A stretch of 64,000 nucleotides of DNA from Gemmatimonadales bacterium (GTDB lineage: Bacteria > Gemmatimonadota > Gemmatimonadetes > Gemmatimonadales > GWC2-71-9): contig DATAOI010000092.1 in the NCBI GenBank assembly GCA_036265815.1, positions 1 through 64,000 of the forward strand, written 5' to 3'. The position numbers and the translations under genes were made by a program. Below are positions 57,150 through 64,000 of the stretch, piece by piece (position 1 is the first letter of the stretch; each line of letters starts with the position of its first letter). The notes below the pieces were generated by a model that was not told the DNA's origin, did no database searches, and saw nothing but the letters and a program-made list of their open reading frames with translations.

Positions 57150-57428
57150 ATGATGAGCATTCGCGAGGCTCGACTCCGGCCCGAGGGCGCCGATCGGTAT
57201 CCAGGCGTGCCCGTCGGCGAATGGGTCCCGGCATTCCGCATCGCGGCAGAGGCTCAGGCGCTGGCGGGAGGCGCGATGGCGCAGTCGAGGCAGCGTCTCC
57301 TGGCCGATGATGTGTTCGAGTTTCGGGGTGGCGCCCCGGAGATGGCCCTTCGCCGGCGCGCCCGGACCCGGTGGGTGGATTACCCTGCGCCGGTGGCCGC
57401 CTCGCGCCGAGCCATTCCCTCGTACTGA
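57150..57428 (+). CDS. Small hypothetical protein, YP-x5-W-x-P-A family
   Basis: This 92-residue soluble protein has I-R-E-A-R-L-R-P-E-G-A-D, then R-Y-P-G-V-P-V-G-E-W-V-P-A, helices, then L-L-A-D-D-V-F-E-F-R-G-G and a basic tail. A paralogue lies on the minus strand at 54728-55000. GGAG lies at a proper distance from the ATG pair at 57150/57153. It is divergent from sixA. Role unknown. Confidence 0.62.
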   Translation: MMSIREARLRPEGADRYPGVPVGEWVPAFRIAAEAQALAGGAMAQSRQRLLADDVFEFRGGAPEMALRRRARTRWVDYPAPVAASRRAIPSY

Positions 57429-57486
57429 GCACGGCGCCGGCCTCCCCTCAATCCACAGATTACTTCGGTCCTCGTCGGAAGAGCAT

Positions 57487-58134
57487 ATGGGGTACATCCA
57501 GCTCCTGGTGTGCGTGGCACTCCTGGTCGTGCGGCCTGCACTGGCTCAGGGCCAACAGGTGCCGGAGGGCGACTCGGTGGTGTACCGCCTCGATCCCGGC
57601 AGTCGCCTCGAGGTCAAGACCGGGAAGGCGGGGCTGTTCGGCTTTGCGGGGCACAGCCATGTGATTCGGGCTCGCGCGTTCGCCGGAGACGTGGTGTACT
57701 ACCCCAAGTCACCTGCCAGCTCTCACCTGCGGATCATCGTCCAGACCGACAGTCTAGTGGTGCTCACCCCTCCGGACACCGCCGAAATTCGCAAGGTGAC
57801 CGCCGCCATGCGCAGCGAGGTGCTGCACCCCGACCAGTATCCGGAGATCCGGCTGGTGTCGAAAGAAGTGACTCCTACGGCGAATGGCTTTCATCTGGTG
57901 GGAGCGCTCACCCTGGTCGGCCAGACCCATGACGTGCCGGTCGATCTCGTGGTCAAGCCGGGGGCCGACACCCTGCGTGCGAAAGGCAGCTTCTCGATCA
58001 AGCAGACGGATTTCGGGATCAAGCCGTACAGCGGGGGGCCGGCTGGGAGCGTCAAGGTAGCGGACAAGGTGACGTTTACCATCGACGCCGTGGCGGTCCG
58101 GGGTGCCGCGCAGCCGGCGGGGTCCAAACCGTGA
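57487..58134 (+). CDS. Exported YceI-family protein
   Basis: The 215-residue protein has a signal peptide (LLVCVALLVVRPALAQ) and a YceI lipocalin-like barrel. Segments S-R-L-E-V-K-T-G-K-A-G, F-G-F-A-G-H-S-H-V-I, MRSEVLHPDQYPEIRLVS and GALTLVGQTHDVPVDL are typical. YceI proteins bind isoprenoids or amphiphiles in the periplasm. The ATG at 57487 is preceded by GGAAGAG; the frame from 57307 belongs to the previous gene region. Confidence 0.87.
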   Translation: MGYIQLLVCVALLVVRPALAQGQQVPEGDSVVYRLDPGSRLEVKTGKAGLFGFAGHSHVIRARAFAGDVVYYPKSPASSHLRIIVQTDSLVVLTPPDTAEIRKVTAAMRSEVLHPDQYPEIRLVSKEVTPTANGFHLVGALTLVGQTHDVPVDLVVKPGADTLRAKGSFSIKQTDFGIKPYSGGPAGSVKVADKVTFTIDAVAVRGAAQPAGSKP

Positions 58135-58154
58135 GGTTTTGGGGTGCGATGCAG

Positions 58155-58241
58155 CGGCGTGGGTGAGATTCGAACTCACGAAGGACTTTCGCCCTTGGCG
58201 GTTTTCAAGACCGCTGCCTTCAACCACTCGGCCACCACGCC
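58155..58241 (-). tRNA. tRNA-Ser (anticodon TGA)
   Basis: This type II tRNA of 87 bases has acceptor arms GGCGTGG and CCACGCC, anticodon TGA in GGTCTTGAAAACC, a long variable arm (CAAGGGCGAAAGTCCTT) and T-arm GTGAGTTCGAATCTCAC. Discriminator G; CCA not encoded. Reads TCN codons. Confidence 0.96.
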
Positions 58242-58255
58242 CAGGCAGGGACAAG

Positions 58256-58666
58256 CTATTTCCGGACAGCCGCCTCCGGCAAGCTCAGCCGCCCGGTGAC
58301 GATCTCACAGTCCTCCAGCCGCAGGCACCCGCAGCGAAGGCCGGCTTCCAAGAGCCGCTTCATCGCCTCGGCGCGGGAGATCACCTCGTCCAGCTCGCGC
58401 AGCTTCTGGCGGGTGAGTATCGCCCAGCGCTCGGAAGGTCGAGCCTCGAGCTGCATCCCATGCAGCAGCGTCCGCATCTCGGCCACGGTGAAGCCAGCCT
58501 CGCGCGCGAAGCGCAGCAACGCGAGCAGCTGAATCACTCCCGGGTCGTACCGCCGGCGGCCGCCGACGCGTTTCGGACTCGGCAGGACGCCCACGCTCTC
58601 GTAGTAGCGGAGCGTCGAGGCCGGGATTCCGGTCCGCTCCACCACCTCGCCAATTCGCAGGTCCAC
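58256..58666 (-). CDS. MerR-family transcription regulator, probable metal sensor
   Basis: The 136-residue protein has a MerR winged helix-turn-helix at 1-70 (LRIGEVVERTGIPASTLRYY, then R-V-G-G-R-R-R-Y), a dimer helix, and a C-terminal loop with C112-x-C114-x5-C120. Such Cys loops bind soft metals in ZntR, PbrR and MerR. GTG at 58666 follows AGGAGG by seven bases; the GTG at 58669 is an alternative. The gene is divergent from the gene at 58765 and should bind the palindrome between them, bending the promoter open on inducer binding. Confidence 0.88.
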   Translation of the reverse strand: MDLRIGEVVERTGIPASTLRYYESVGVLPSPKRVGGRRRYDPGVIQLLALLRFAREAGFTVAEMRTLLHGMQLEARPSERWAILTRQKLRELDEVISRAEAMKRLLEAGLRCGCLRLEDCEIVTGRLSLPEAAVRK

Positions 58667-58680
58667 CACCCGACCTCCTC

Positions 58681-58711
58681 TTGACTTCGAGTGCACTCGA
58701 AGTCGTAACCT
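58681..58711 (+). promoter_or_regulatory. MerR-type promoter with 20-bp operator palindrome
   Basis: TTGACT (58681-58686) and TAACCT (58706-58711) are -35 and -10 boxes with a 19-bp spacer, the overlong spacing characteristic of MerR-activated promoters. A perfect 20-bp palindrome ACTTCGAGTGCACTCGAAGT (58684-58703) fills the spacer. It reads toward the gene at 58765 and starts 15 bases upstream of the merR-type GTG, so the regulator also likely controls itself. Confidence 0.9.
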
Positions 58712-58764
58712 ATCGACTGAGCAGCGACGGCCACAGGCCGGCACCCTCACCGCGGAAGGCCACC

Positions 58765-59250
58765 ATGTCCCATTCATCCGGCTCAGTGTTCGATCCGGGT
58801 CCGCCAGATGTGCCCCTGGCGTGCGACTTGACGGCCATACCTCTCGCGCAGAGAGTCAAGCACGCCGCCGCCACCGCACGGCTGCTGCACGTACTGGCCG
58901 ACGAGATCCTCCCGCTGCCGGACGGGTACAGGTTCCGGTTTGCCCCGGAGCACATCGGCGCGGTTGCGGCTTTCGTGAGCCGGGAGCGGCTATGCTGCCC
59001 GTTCCTTCGGTTCACCATCGAGTTGAGCCCCGGCCACGGTCCCCTCTGGCTGACCCTGACGGGCCGGGAGGGTGTCCGGAAGTTTCTCGCCGCCGAGCTG
59101 TGGATCGGTGGCGACCAAGGCGGGAGCGCTGGCGTGTTACCCATCATCGGCTTGGCGGCCTGCCTGGTGCCCTGCGTCTGGATCGCCGCGTTCTTCGGCC
59201 GTAAGTGGAGATGCCGGAAGCCTGCTAGCTCCGTGGCTGACGAGAGGTAA
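58765..59250 (+). CDS. Cys-rich membrane protein under MerR control
   Basis: The 161-residue protein has a soluble domain with L-P-D-G-Y-R-F-R-F-A-P-E-H and a conserved E-R-L-C-C-P-F-L-R-F (C77, C78), then GPLWLTLTGREGVRKFLAAE. A C-terminal membrane helix (123-144) holds C133 and C137, ending in K-W-R-C. From memory, the E-R-L-C-C-P-F domain is often found near metal regulators but its role is not settled. The Cys pairs and the MerR promoter upstream suggest a soft-metal (mercury, copper, lead) binding or transport role. ATG 58765 follows GGAAGG. Confidence 0.72.
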   Translation: MSHSSGSVFDPGPPDVPLACDLTAIPLAQRVKHAAATARLLHVLADEILPLPDGYRFRFAPEHIGAVAAFVSRERLCCPFLRFTIELSPGHGPLWLTLTGREGVRKFLAAELWIGGDQGGSAGVLPIIGLAACLVPCVWIAAFFGRKWRCRKPASSVADER

Positions 59251-59490
59251 CGCGCCAGGGATTCGCGGCGCTGATGGCGGTCCGGCCGTTCCGCTTGCAA
59301 ATCCCGCCAAACCTTGGAGATGACCGCACCCACGCCGCTCTCCTAATGTCGTTGTTACGTGCAAGGCTTTGACATAGCGCCACTTACTGCACCGTCCCCC
59401 GGCAGGTCTGCCTCTTGCACTACCCGTCTCGCCCTCACCGGCACCTCGTTTTCAACGCGTTAGCTCACCGACTCACCGCCCGGGTGGTGC
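59251..59490. other. Intergenic region upstream of chemotaxis operon
   Basis: This 240-base gap probably holds the promoter of the CheY-CheA-CheW-MCP operon. A perfect TTGACA lies at 59369-59374 but no matching -10 box was found at 16-18 bases. Confidence 0.4.
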
Positions 59491-59886
59491 ATGCCGGATT
59501 CCTTTCTCGTCATCGACGACTCGAAGTTGGTCCAGCAGATGTACCAGCTGATCTTCTCGCGCGGCCGGCTGGCGGGCAGCACGGTGCACTATGCGGATAA
59601 CGGCCGGGAAGGCCTCAGCCTGCTTGCGGCACATCCGGAGCTCACGCTGGTCCTGCTGGACCTCAACATGCCGGAGATGAACGGGCTGGAACTGCTCGCC
59701 CGCCGCCATGCGGAGGACATTCACCCGCACATCCCGATCGCGCTGGTCACCACCGAGGACAGCAAGGACGACGAGGTTCGCGGACGCGACGCCGGTGCCT
59801 GGGACTATCTGCGGAAGCCGTTTCAGCCGGCTGACGTCGAGCGGCTGGTGGAGCTCGCCCGTGCCCGGACGCCCACCCGGCCGTGA
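59491..59886 (+). CDS. cheY: CheY-like response regulator
   Basis: The 131-residue single receiver has D9/D10 in the acidic pocket, phosphoacceptor D57 (V-L-L-D-L-N-M-P-E-M-N-G), Thr in V-T-T-E-D and Lys in R-K-P-F. First gene of a chemotaxis-like operon; likely target of the CheA encoded next, whose GTG overlaps its TGA (GTGA). May control a motor, pilus or other output. Confidence 0.9.
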   Translation: MPDSFLVIDDSKLVQQMYQLIFSRGRLAGSTVHYADNGREGLSLLAAHPELTLVLLDLNMPEMNGLELLARRHAEDIHPHIPIALVTTEDSKDDEVRGRDAGAWDYLRKPFQPADVERLVELARARTPTRP

Positions 59887-61547
59887 GCCTGGACGAGGCC
59901 CCGTTCGGGGAGCTGCTCAGCGAGTACATCGTCGAGTGTCTGCCGCTGGCAGAGCAGGTGGGAGACACCTTCGTCGAGTTGGAGCGTCGCTGGCGCGCCG
60001 GCGAGTCCGGCGACGAGCTGCTGGCTTCGGTCAAGGGTGGTCTCCACACCGTCAAAGGCAACTCGGCGTTGATGGGGCTCACGCCGATGCAGGACCTCGC
60101 GCACGCGCTGGAGGACGCCTGCGCCTTCCTGGCGCGCATGCCGGCACACCAGGACGACGAGGCCGCAGCCCTGTTGGTGACTGGAAGCGGGCTCCTGGCG
60201 GATCTGATTCGCGGCGCCTCCAGCGAGACCGATCCCGACGCCGCGGCAGAATTCGTGGCCCGAGTGCGTGGCTTTCTGGCCGCGGGAGCGCACGAGCAGC
60301 CCGGGCTGAGCGCCGAGCGCCGCCGCGGCGAGCGCCGCTCGGCCGCGCGGGCCCCCGCCATTGCGGATGCGGCCGGAAACGTTGTCCGGGTGGATTTCCG
60401 CCGGCTCGACGCCCTGCTCGAGGTGCTCGGCGAGGGGCTGATCCAGCACTCAGCCCTCGCGGAGGTCTACCGGCGGCTGGTCCGGCGGGTCGGAGCCTGC
60501 GTGGAGCTGGCCGAGCTGGACCAGACGGTGGTGTCGCTGGAGAAGACCCTCAAGCGGCTGGAGGCCACCCTGATGGAGACCCGCCTCCTGCCGGTCTCCA
60601 CGGTTTTCAATCGCTTCCCTCGGATGGTGCGCGACGTCGCCCACGCCGAAGGAAAGCGCGCCCGGCTGCTGCTCGGCGGGGGCGAGACCAGGCTCGACAA
60701 GGCGGTACTCGACCGCTTGAGCGAGCCGCTGCTCCACCTGGTGAGTAATGCCGTAGTGCACGGGATCGAGCGGCCTGATCAGCGAACCGGAGCCGGTAAG
60801 CCGGGCGAGGGGTTGCTCCGTCTGGAGGCGGCGTCGGTCTCGGGACGGGTGGTGATCACCTTATCGGACGATGGCCGAGGGCTCGACGAGGCCGCGATCC
60901 GTGCCCGGGCCGACGAGCTGGGGCTGGACGGACGGACCAGCGATCCGGCCGACCTGCACAGCCTGATCTTCGTGCCAGGACTCTCGACCGCGGAGCAGCT
61001 CTCGACGCGTGCCGGCCGGGGGGTGGGCCTGGATGTCGTCGCCGGGTCGATCCACACGCTGGGTGGCACCATCGAAGTCGAGAGCCAGGCCGGGCGGGGC
61101 ACCGCATTCCGGCTCAGCCTGCCGTTGACCCTAGCCATCGTGCGCTCGCTGATCGTCGAGGTCGACCGCGAGCGCTACGCGGTGCCGCTCACCCACGTGG
61201 CCGAGACGGTGCAGGTCGAGCCGCAGTCGATCCGGGAGATCAACCAGCGCGGGGTGACGCAATGGCGCGGCGGGCTGATCCATGTGGCCGATGGTGGTGC
61301 CGTGCTGGGGACCCATCCGCCGGCGCGGACGCCCCGGCGGTTCTACGTGGTCATGACCGCTGGCGCCAAGCGGCGGGGCCTGCTGGTGGACCGCCTGGTC
61401 GGGCATCAGGACATCGTGGTGAAGGGACTCGACCCCGCGCTCGGCCGCCCGGACGTGGTCTCCGGAACGACCATTCTGGGAGACGGGCGGGTGGCCTGCA
61501 TCCTGGACGTGGTGCGCATACTCGATGGAGCCCGCCGTGCCAGTTGA
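59883..61547 (+). CDS. cheA: CheA-type histidine kinase
   Basis: The 554-residue CheA has an N-terminal Hpt domain with phosphorylated H55 (GLHTVKGNSALMG). A dimerisation region and kinase core follow (L-V-S-N-A-V-V-H-G-I-E, D-D-G-R-G-L-D, R-A-G-R-G-V-G-L-D-V-V), then a C-terminal CheW-like domain (about 410-554). There is no separate P2 domain for CheY docking; the linker between Hpt and P3 is an Arg-rich stretch. The GTG start is coupled to cheY. The receptor is the MCP encoded downstream. Confidence 0.95.
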   Translation: MSLDEAPFGELLSEYIVECLPLAEQVGDTFVELERRWRAGESGDELLASVKGGLHTVKGNSALMGLTPMQDLAHALEDACAFLARMPAHQDDEAAALLVTGSGLLADLIRGASSETDPDAAAEFVARVRGFLAAGAHEQPGLSAERRRGERRSAARAPAIADAAGNVVRVDFRRLDALLEVLGEGLIQHSALAEVYRRLVRRVGACVELAELDQTVVSLEKTLKRLEATLMETRLLPVSTVFNRFPRMVRDVAHAEGKRARLLLGGGETRLDKAVLDRLSEPLLHLVSNAVVHGIERPDQRTGAGKPGEGLLRLEAASVSGRVVITLSDDGRGLDEAAIRARADELGLDGRTSDPADLHSLIFVPGLSTAEQLSTRAGRGVGLDVVAGSIHTLGGTIEVESQAGRGTAFRLSLPLTLAIVRSLIVEVDRERYAVPLTHVAETVQVEPQSIREINQRGVTQWRGGLIHVADGGAVLGTHPPARTPRRFYVVMTAGAKRRGLLVDRLVGHQDIVVKGLDPALGRPDVVSGTTILGDGRVACILDVVRILDGARRAS

Positions 61548-62055
61548 CGATCGATCGGTTCGGGAGCGCCTGCTGGGATTCGCGGACACGCTGGAGGTGG
61601 CCGCGGCAGCGGCGGAGCCCGCCCCCAAGCCGGAGCTTCACCTGGTGACCTTCGCGCTCGACGGCGAGGAGTTCGGCGTGCCCGTGGCGCAGGTCCGTGA
61701 GGTAACCCGGGTGAGCGATATCACCCGGGTACCCCAGGCGCCGCCGTATGTGCGGGGGGTGACCAACCTCCGGGGCCGGGTGCTCGCCGTGGTGGAAATC
61801 CGGAGCCGGCTCGGGCTCGAGCCCGCGGTCATCACTCCGTCCTCCCGCATTGTCGTTGTCGACGTGCTGGGCCGGGTGCTCGGGCTCCTGGTGGACCGGG
61901 TGTCCCAGGTGACCAAGGTGCCGGCGGAGAGCGTGGTTCCCGCACCGGACGAAGTGATCTCCGCCGAGGCGGACTACCTCAGCGGTGTGGCGCGGTGGAA
62001 CTCCCGGCTGATCATTCTGCTCGATCTCGACAAGGTGCTGCTGCTCAACGCCTAG
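61525..62055 (+). CDS. cheW: CheW-type coupling protein
   Basis: The 176-residue protein links the receptor to CheA. The CheW fold covers about 40-176: L-V-T-F-A-L-D-G-E-E-F-G-V-P-V, VTRVPQAPPYVRGVTNLRG (with R at the conserved site), then G-L-L-V-D-R-V-S. A 40-residue N-terminal extension precedes it. The ATG at 61525 overlaps cheA by 23 bases; a GTG at 61537 with a better Shine-Dalgarno (GGAG) is an alternative. Confidence 0.92.
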   Translation: MEPAVPVDDRSVRERLLGFADTLEVAAAAAEPAPKPELHLVTFALDGEEFGVPVAQVREVTRVSDITRVPQAPPYVRGVTNLRGRVLAVVEIRSRLGLEPAVITPSSRIVVVDVLGRVLGLLVDRVSQVTKVPAESVVPAPDEVISAEADYLSGVARWNSRLIILLDLDKVLLLNA

Positions 62056-62100
62056 GTCCCTGAACCCGGCCCTCCGGGTCTCCCAACGACGGGTGCAACG

Positions 62101-63573
62101 ATGCCGAGCCTGCAACAGACGGTCAAAGACTGGACCATCCGACGAAAGATCCTCACCGCATTCGCCGCGGTGCTGGTGCTCGCTTCGGTCCTCGGATGGC
62201 AGGCGATCCGCGCCCTCGAGCGGATGAGCGGTCTGGGCGCCGAACCGGCCGTGGCCCAGCAGATCTTCCGCGACTCGCGCTCGGCCATCCTCCTCGTGCT
62301 GGCCGTCACCATCGCGGCGGGGGTCGGGCTGGCCCTCGCGCTCGCCCGGCTGATCGCCGACCCGCTCACCAATCTCGGGGTCCTGGCAGAGCAGGTCTCC
62401 AAGGGCGACCTGACCACCGATGTCCGTAGCCAGTCCCGGGACGAGATCGGCTGGCTGGAACACTCGATGCGGCAGATGGTGAAGAACCTGCGGGAGATCG
62501 CCACCCAGATCGCGGTCTCCTCCCGCACCGTCGCCACCTCGGCCGAAGAGATCTCGGCGTCCTCGACTCAGATGGCCAAGGGCGCGGAGATGCAGTCCAG
62601 CTCGACCGAGGAGACCTCGTCCACGATGGTGGAGATCGCGTCCCAGATGCAGCACCTGGCCCGGAGCGCGGAGGCGCTCGCGGCCAATGTGGACCAGACC
62701 TCCGCCTCCATTCAGGAGATGAGCGCCACGCTGGCGCAGACGGCCCAGAACGGGGAGGTGCTGCTGGGAGCGGTAGAGGAGGCCACCGGCACGCTCAGCA
62801 CCATGATCCAGAACGTGGGGGCGATCGCCGCACGGGTACACCAGGTGGACCAGGTGAGCCAGCAGTCGGTGGCCGACACCCGGCAGAACGGCGAGCGGCT
62901 GCAGGAGTCGATCTCCTCGATCGGCGAGCGGTCCGACGAGATCGGGAAGATCGTGAAGGTGATCGAGGGAATCGCCGACCAGACCAACCTGCTGGCGCTC
63001 AACGCCGCGATCGAGGCGGCCCGGGCCGGCGACGCGGGGAAGGGGTTCGCCGTGGTGGCGGACGAAGTGCGCCGGCTGGCCGAGCGGTCGGTCCTGGCGA
63101 CGCAGGAGATCGGCGGCGTGATCGAGACCGTGCAGAAGGACACCAAGCGCGCCGTCAGCCTGATGGAGCACGTGCTGGCCGGCATCGTGGAGTCGATCGG
63201 CAAGACCTCCGGCCTGGTGGCGGAGGTGGCTCGCGCCGCGGACGCGCAGGCCGCCGACGCCAAGACGGTGCTCGGCACGGTGGGGGAGATGTCGACGCTG
63301 GCCCGCCAGATCGCGGGATCGATCTCGGAGAATGCCGCGGGCGCCCAGGAGATCAGCGCCGCGTCACAGAAGATGAACCAGTTGACCCATCAGATGTCCG
63401 AAGCAGTGGCGGAGCAGCGGCGAGGAGGCGAGATGGTGGTCAAGGCAGTGGAGGCGATCGCGGTTGTGTCCCGGCAGAATCTGGTCGCGGTGGAGCAGAT
63501 GAACGACGCTGCAAAGAGCTTGGCCGGCGAATCCGACGCGCTGCGCCAGCGCGTCGCCCTCTTCCAGGTCTGA
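62101..63573 (+). CDS. Methyl-accepting chemotaxis protein without a ligand domain
   Basis: The 490-residue receptor has two membrane segments (about 17-38 and 61-83) separated by only some 22 residues, so no periplasmic sensing domain exists. HAMP (84-140) is followed by a long signalling coiled coil with the conserved tip [20 protein letters not shown] then [12 protein letters not shown]. Signal could come from the membrane, HAMP or a partner. Forms a complex with the CheW and CheA above. Spacing from cheW is 45 bases. Confidence 0.93.
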   Translation: MPSLQQTVKDWTIRRKILTAFAAVLVLASVLGWQAIRALERMSGLGAEPAVAQQIFRDSRSAILLVLAVTIAAGVGLALALARLIADPLTNLGVLAEQVSKGDLTTDVRSQSRDEIGWLEHSMRQMVKNLREIATQIAVSSRTVATSAEEISASSTQMAKGAEMQSSSTEETSSTMVEIASQMQHLARSAEALAANVDQTSASIQEMSATLAQTAQNGEVLLGAVEEATGTLSTMIQNVGAIAARVHQVDQVSQQSVADTRQNGERLQESISSIGERSDEIGKIVKVIEGIADQTNLLALNAAIEAARAGDAGKGFAVVADEVRRLAERSVLATQEIGGVIETVQKDTKRAVSLMEHVLAGIVESIGKTSGLVAEVARAADAQAADAKTVLGTVGEMSTLARQIAGSISENAAGAQEISAASQKMNQLTHQMSEAVAEQRRGGEMVVKAVEAIAVVSRQNLVAVEQMNDAAKSLAGESDALRQRVALFQV

Positions 63574-63581
63574 GACTTCGG

Positions 63582-64000
63582 ATGCCGACCCCAATGGAGC
63601 GTCTGGACCGGCTCGAGGCAGCCGCCAAAGGTCCAGACGCAGAGCACGCGATTCTCGCCGCGCTGGAAGACGAGACCCTCGCGGTCCGGGAGCGCGCCAT
63701 CCGGCTGGCCGCCCGCTATGTCGAGCCGGCGGTCCTGGCCGAGCTGGTAGCGGATGGCGAGAACGCGGTGCGCCGGAACGCCGGGCTCGCCGCGCTGGAG
63801 CGCCAGGGGCCCTACGCGGTCCCCCACCTCACCAGCATGCTCGCCCGGGGCGACGCCGAGCTGGCGATGTTCGCCCTGCAGAGCCTCTCCCGGATCGGCG
63901 ACGCGTCGGCCGGGTCCGCCATCTTGCCGCTGCTGCACCACCCCGATCTCAATGTGGCCCAGGCGGCGGTCGAGGCCGCCGGGCGGCTTCGGGTCCAGAC
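63582..64000 (+). CDS. HEAT-repeat protein, N-terminal part
   Basis: The ATG at 63582, eight bases after the MCP stop, opens a frame that runs off the right edge. The 139 residues seen are helical HEAT/PBS-type repeats (A-V-R-E-R-A-I-R-L-A-A-R-Y, A-V-R-R-N-A-G-L-A-A-L-E-R-Q-G, A-M-F-A-L-Q-S-L-S-R-I-G-D). HEAT proteins act as scaffolds and occur in chemosensory clusters of Gram-negative bacteria. The rest of the gene and other domains are unknown. Confidence 0.82.
   Translation, partial: MPTPMERLDRLEAAAKGPDAEHAILAALEDETLAVRERAIRLAARYVEPAVLAELVADGENAVRRNAGLAALERQGPYAVPHLTSMLARGDAELAMFALQSLSRIGDASAGSAILPLLHHPDLNVAQAAVEAAGRLRVQ

Noticed and set aside
59401-59419. A sigma-54 type promoter before cheY
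   Set aside because: GGCA and TTGC elements occur, but the distance between the GG and GC dinucleotides is 14 bases instead of the required 10.

Overview
The window is GC-rich, densely packed bacterial DNA that reads as ordinary chromosome. Many genes overlap by 1-4 bases (ATGA, GTGA, TGATG), GTG and TTG starts are common, and many small lipoproteins carry an L-A-A-C-G-G lipobox. Tat-type export signals, PKD lipoproteins, DUF4159/DUF4175 proteins and very large hybrid kinases also occur. This style is what I associate with Gemmatimonadota; that placement is an inference from style, not from a marker gene. No prophage, transposase, rRNA or CRISPR array was seen.

Layout. 0-5.3 kb: the start of a probable PRPP synthetase gene (minus), two tandem PKD lipoprotein paralogues, and two GTGA-coupled GT4 glycosyltransferases (minus). 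5.5-9.8 kb: two exported AA5-type copper radical oxidases, each with the complete Cys/Tyr/Tyr-His/His ligand set, separated by tRNA-Gln and the decayed tail of a third copy. 9.75-14.1 kb (minus): ispE, an LPG-synthase-type membrane protein, a protein with a degenerate Hpt-like domain, and pdxJ. 14.2-15.5 kb: a lipoprotein, methylmalonyl-CoA epimerase and thioredoxin. 15.6-29 kb: one long plus-strand run of rsmI, DUF4159, DUF4175, TPR protein, Tat-exported protein, a JAB-DinG helicase fusion, a FAH-family enzyme, an aminotransferase and two unknowns. 29-32.5 kb (minus): an unknown, a CapA-like lipoprotein, gltX and tRNA-Ser(GCT).

32.6-36.5 kb is a looser region of small membrane proteins, small unknowns, an NTF2-like protein, a lipoprotein, a short zinc-ribbon membrane protein and a decayed DUF983 gene. 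36.5-46.7 kb is a signalling block. It holds a REC-PAS-PAS-HK-REC kinase divergent from a 1952-residue Nik1-like poly-HAMP hybrid kinase with nine 276-bp repeats, with a TGTGA-N6-TCACA palindrome between them, followed by a REC-HK protein and a single-domain regulator. The remains of an antisense CheX-like gene follow.

47-54.8 kb is a tightly coupled surface-polysaccharide operon: GT4, polysaccharide deacetylase, WecB-type epimerase, NAD-sugar epimerase, methyltransferase, asparagine synthase and a Coq4-like protein. 54.7-58.2 kb carries CHAD-CYTH, SixA, YceI, tRNA-Ser(TGA) and two members of a small uncharacterised family. 58.3-59.3 kb is a MerR regulator divergent from a Cys-Cys membrane protein, sharing a textbook 19-bp-spacer MerR promoter. 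59.5-64 kb is a chemotaxis-like operon (CheY, CheA, CheW, MCP, HEAT-repeat protein) that runs off the end.
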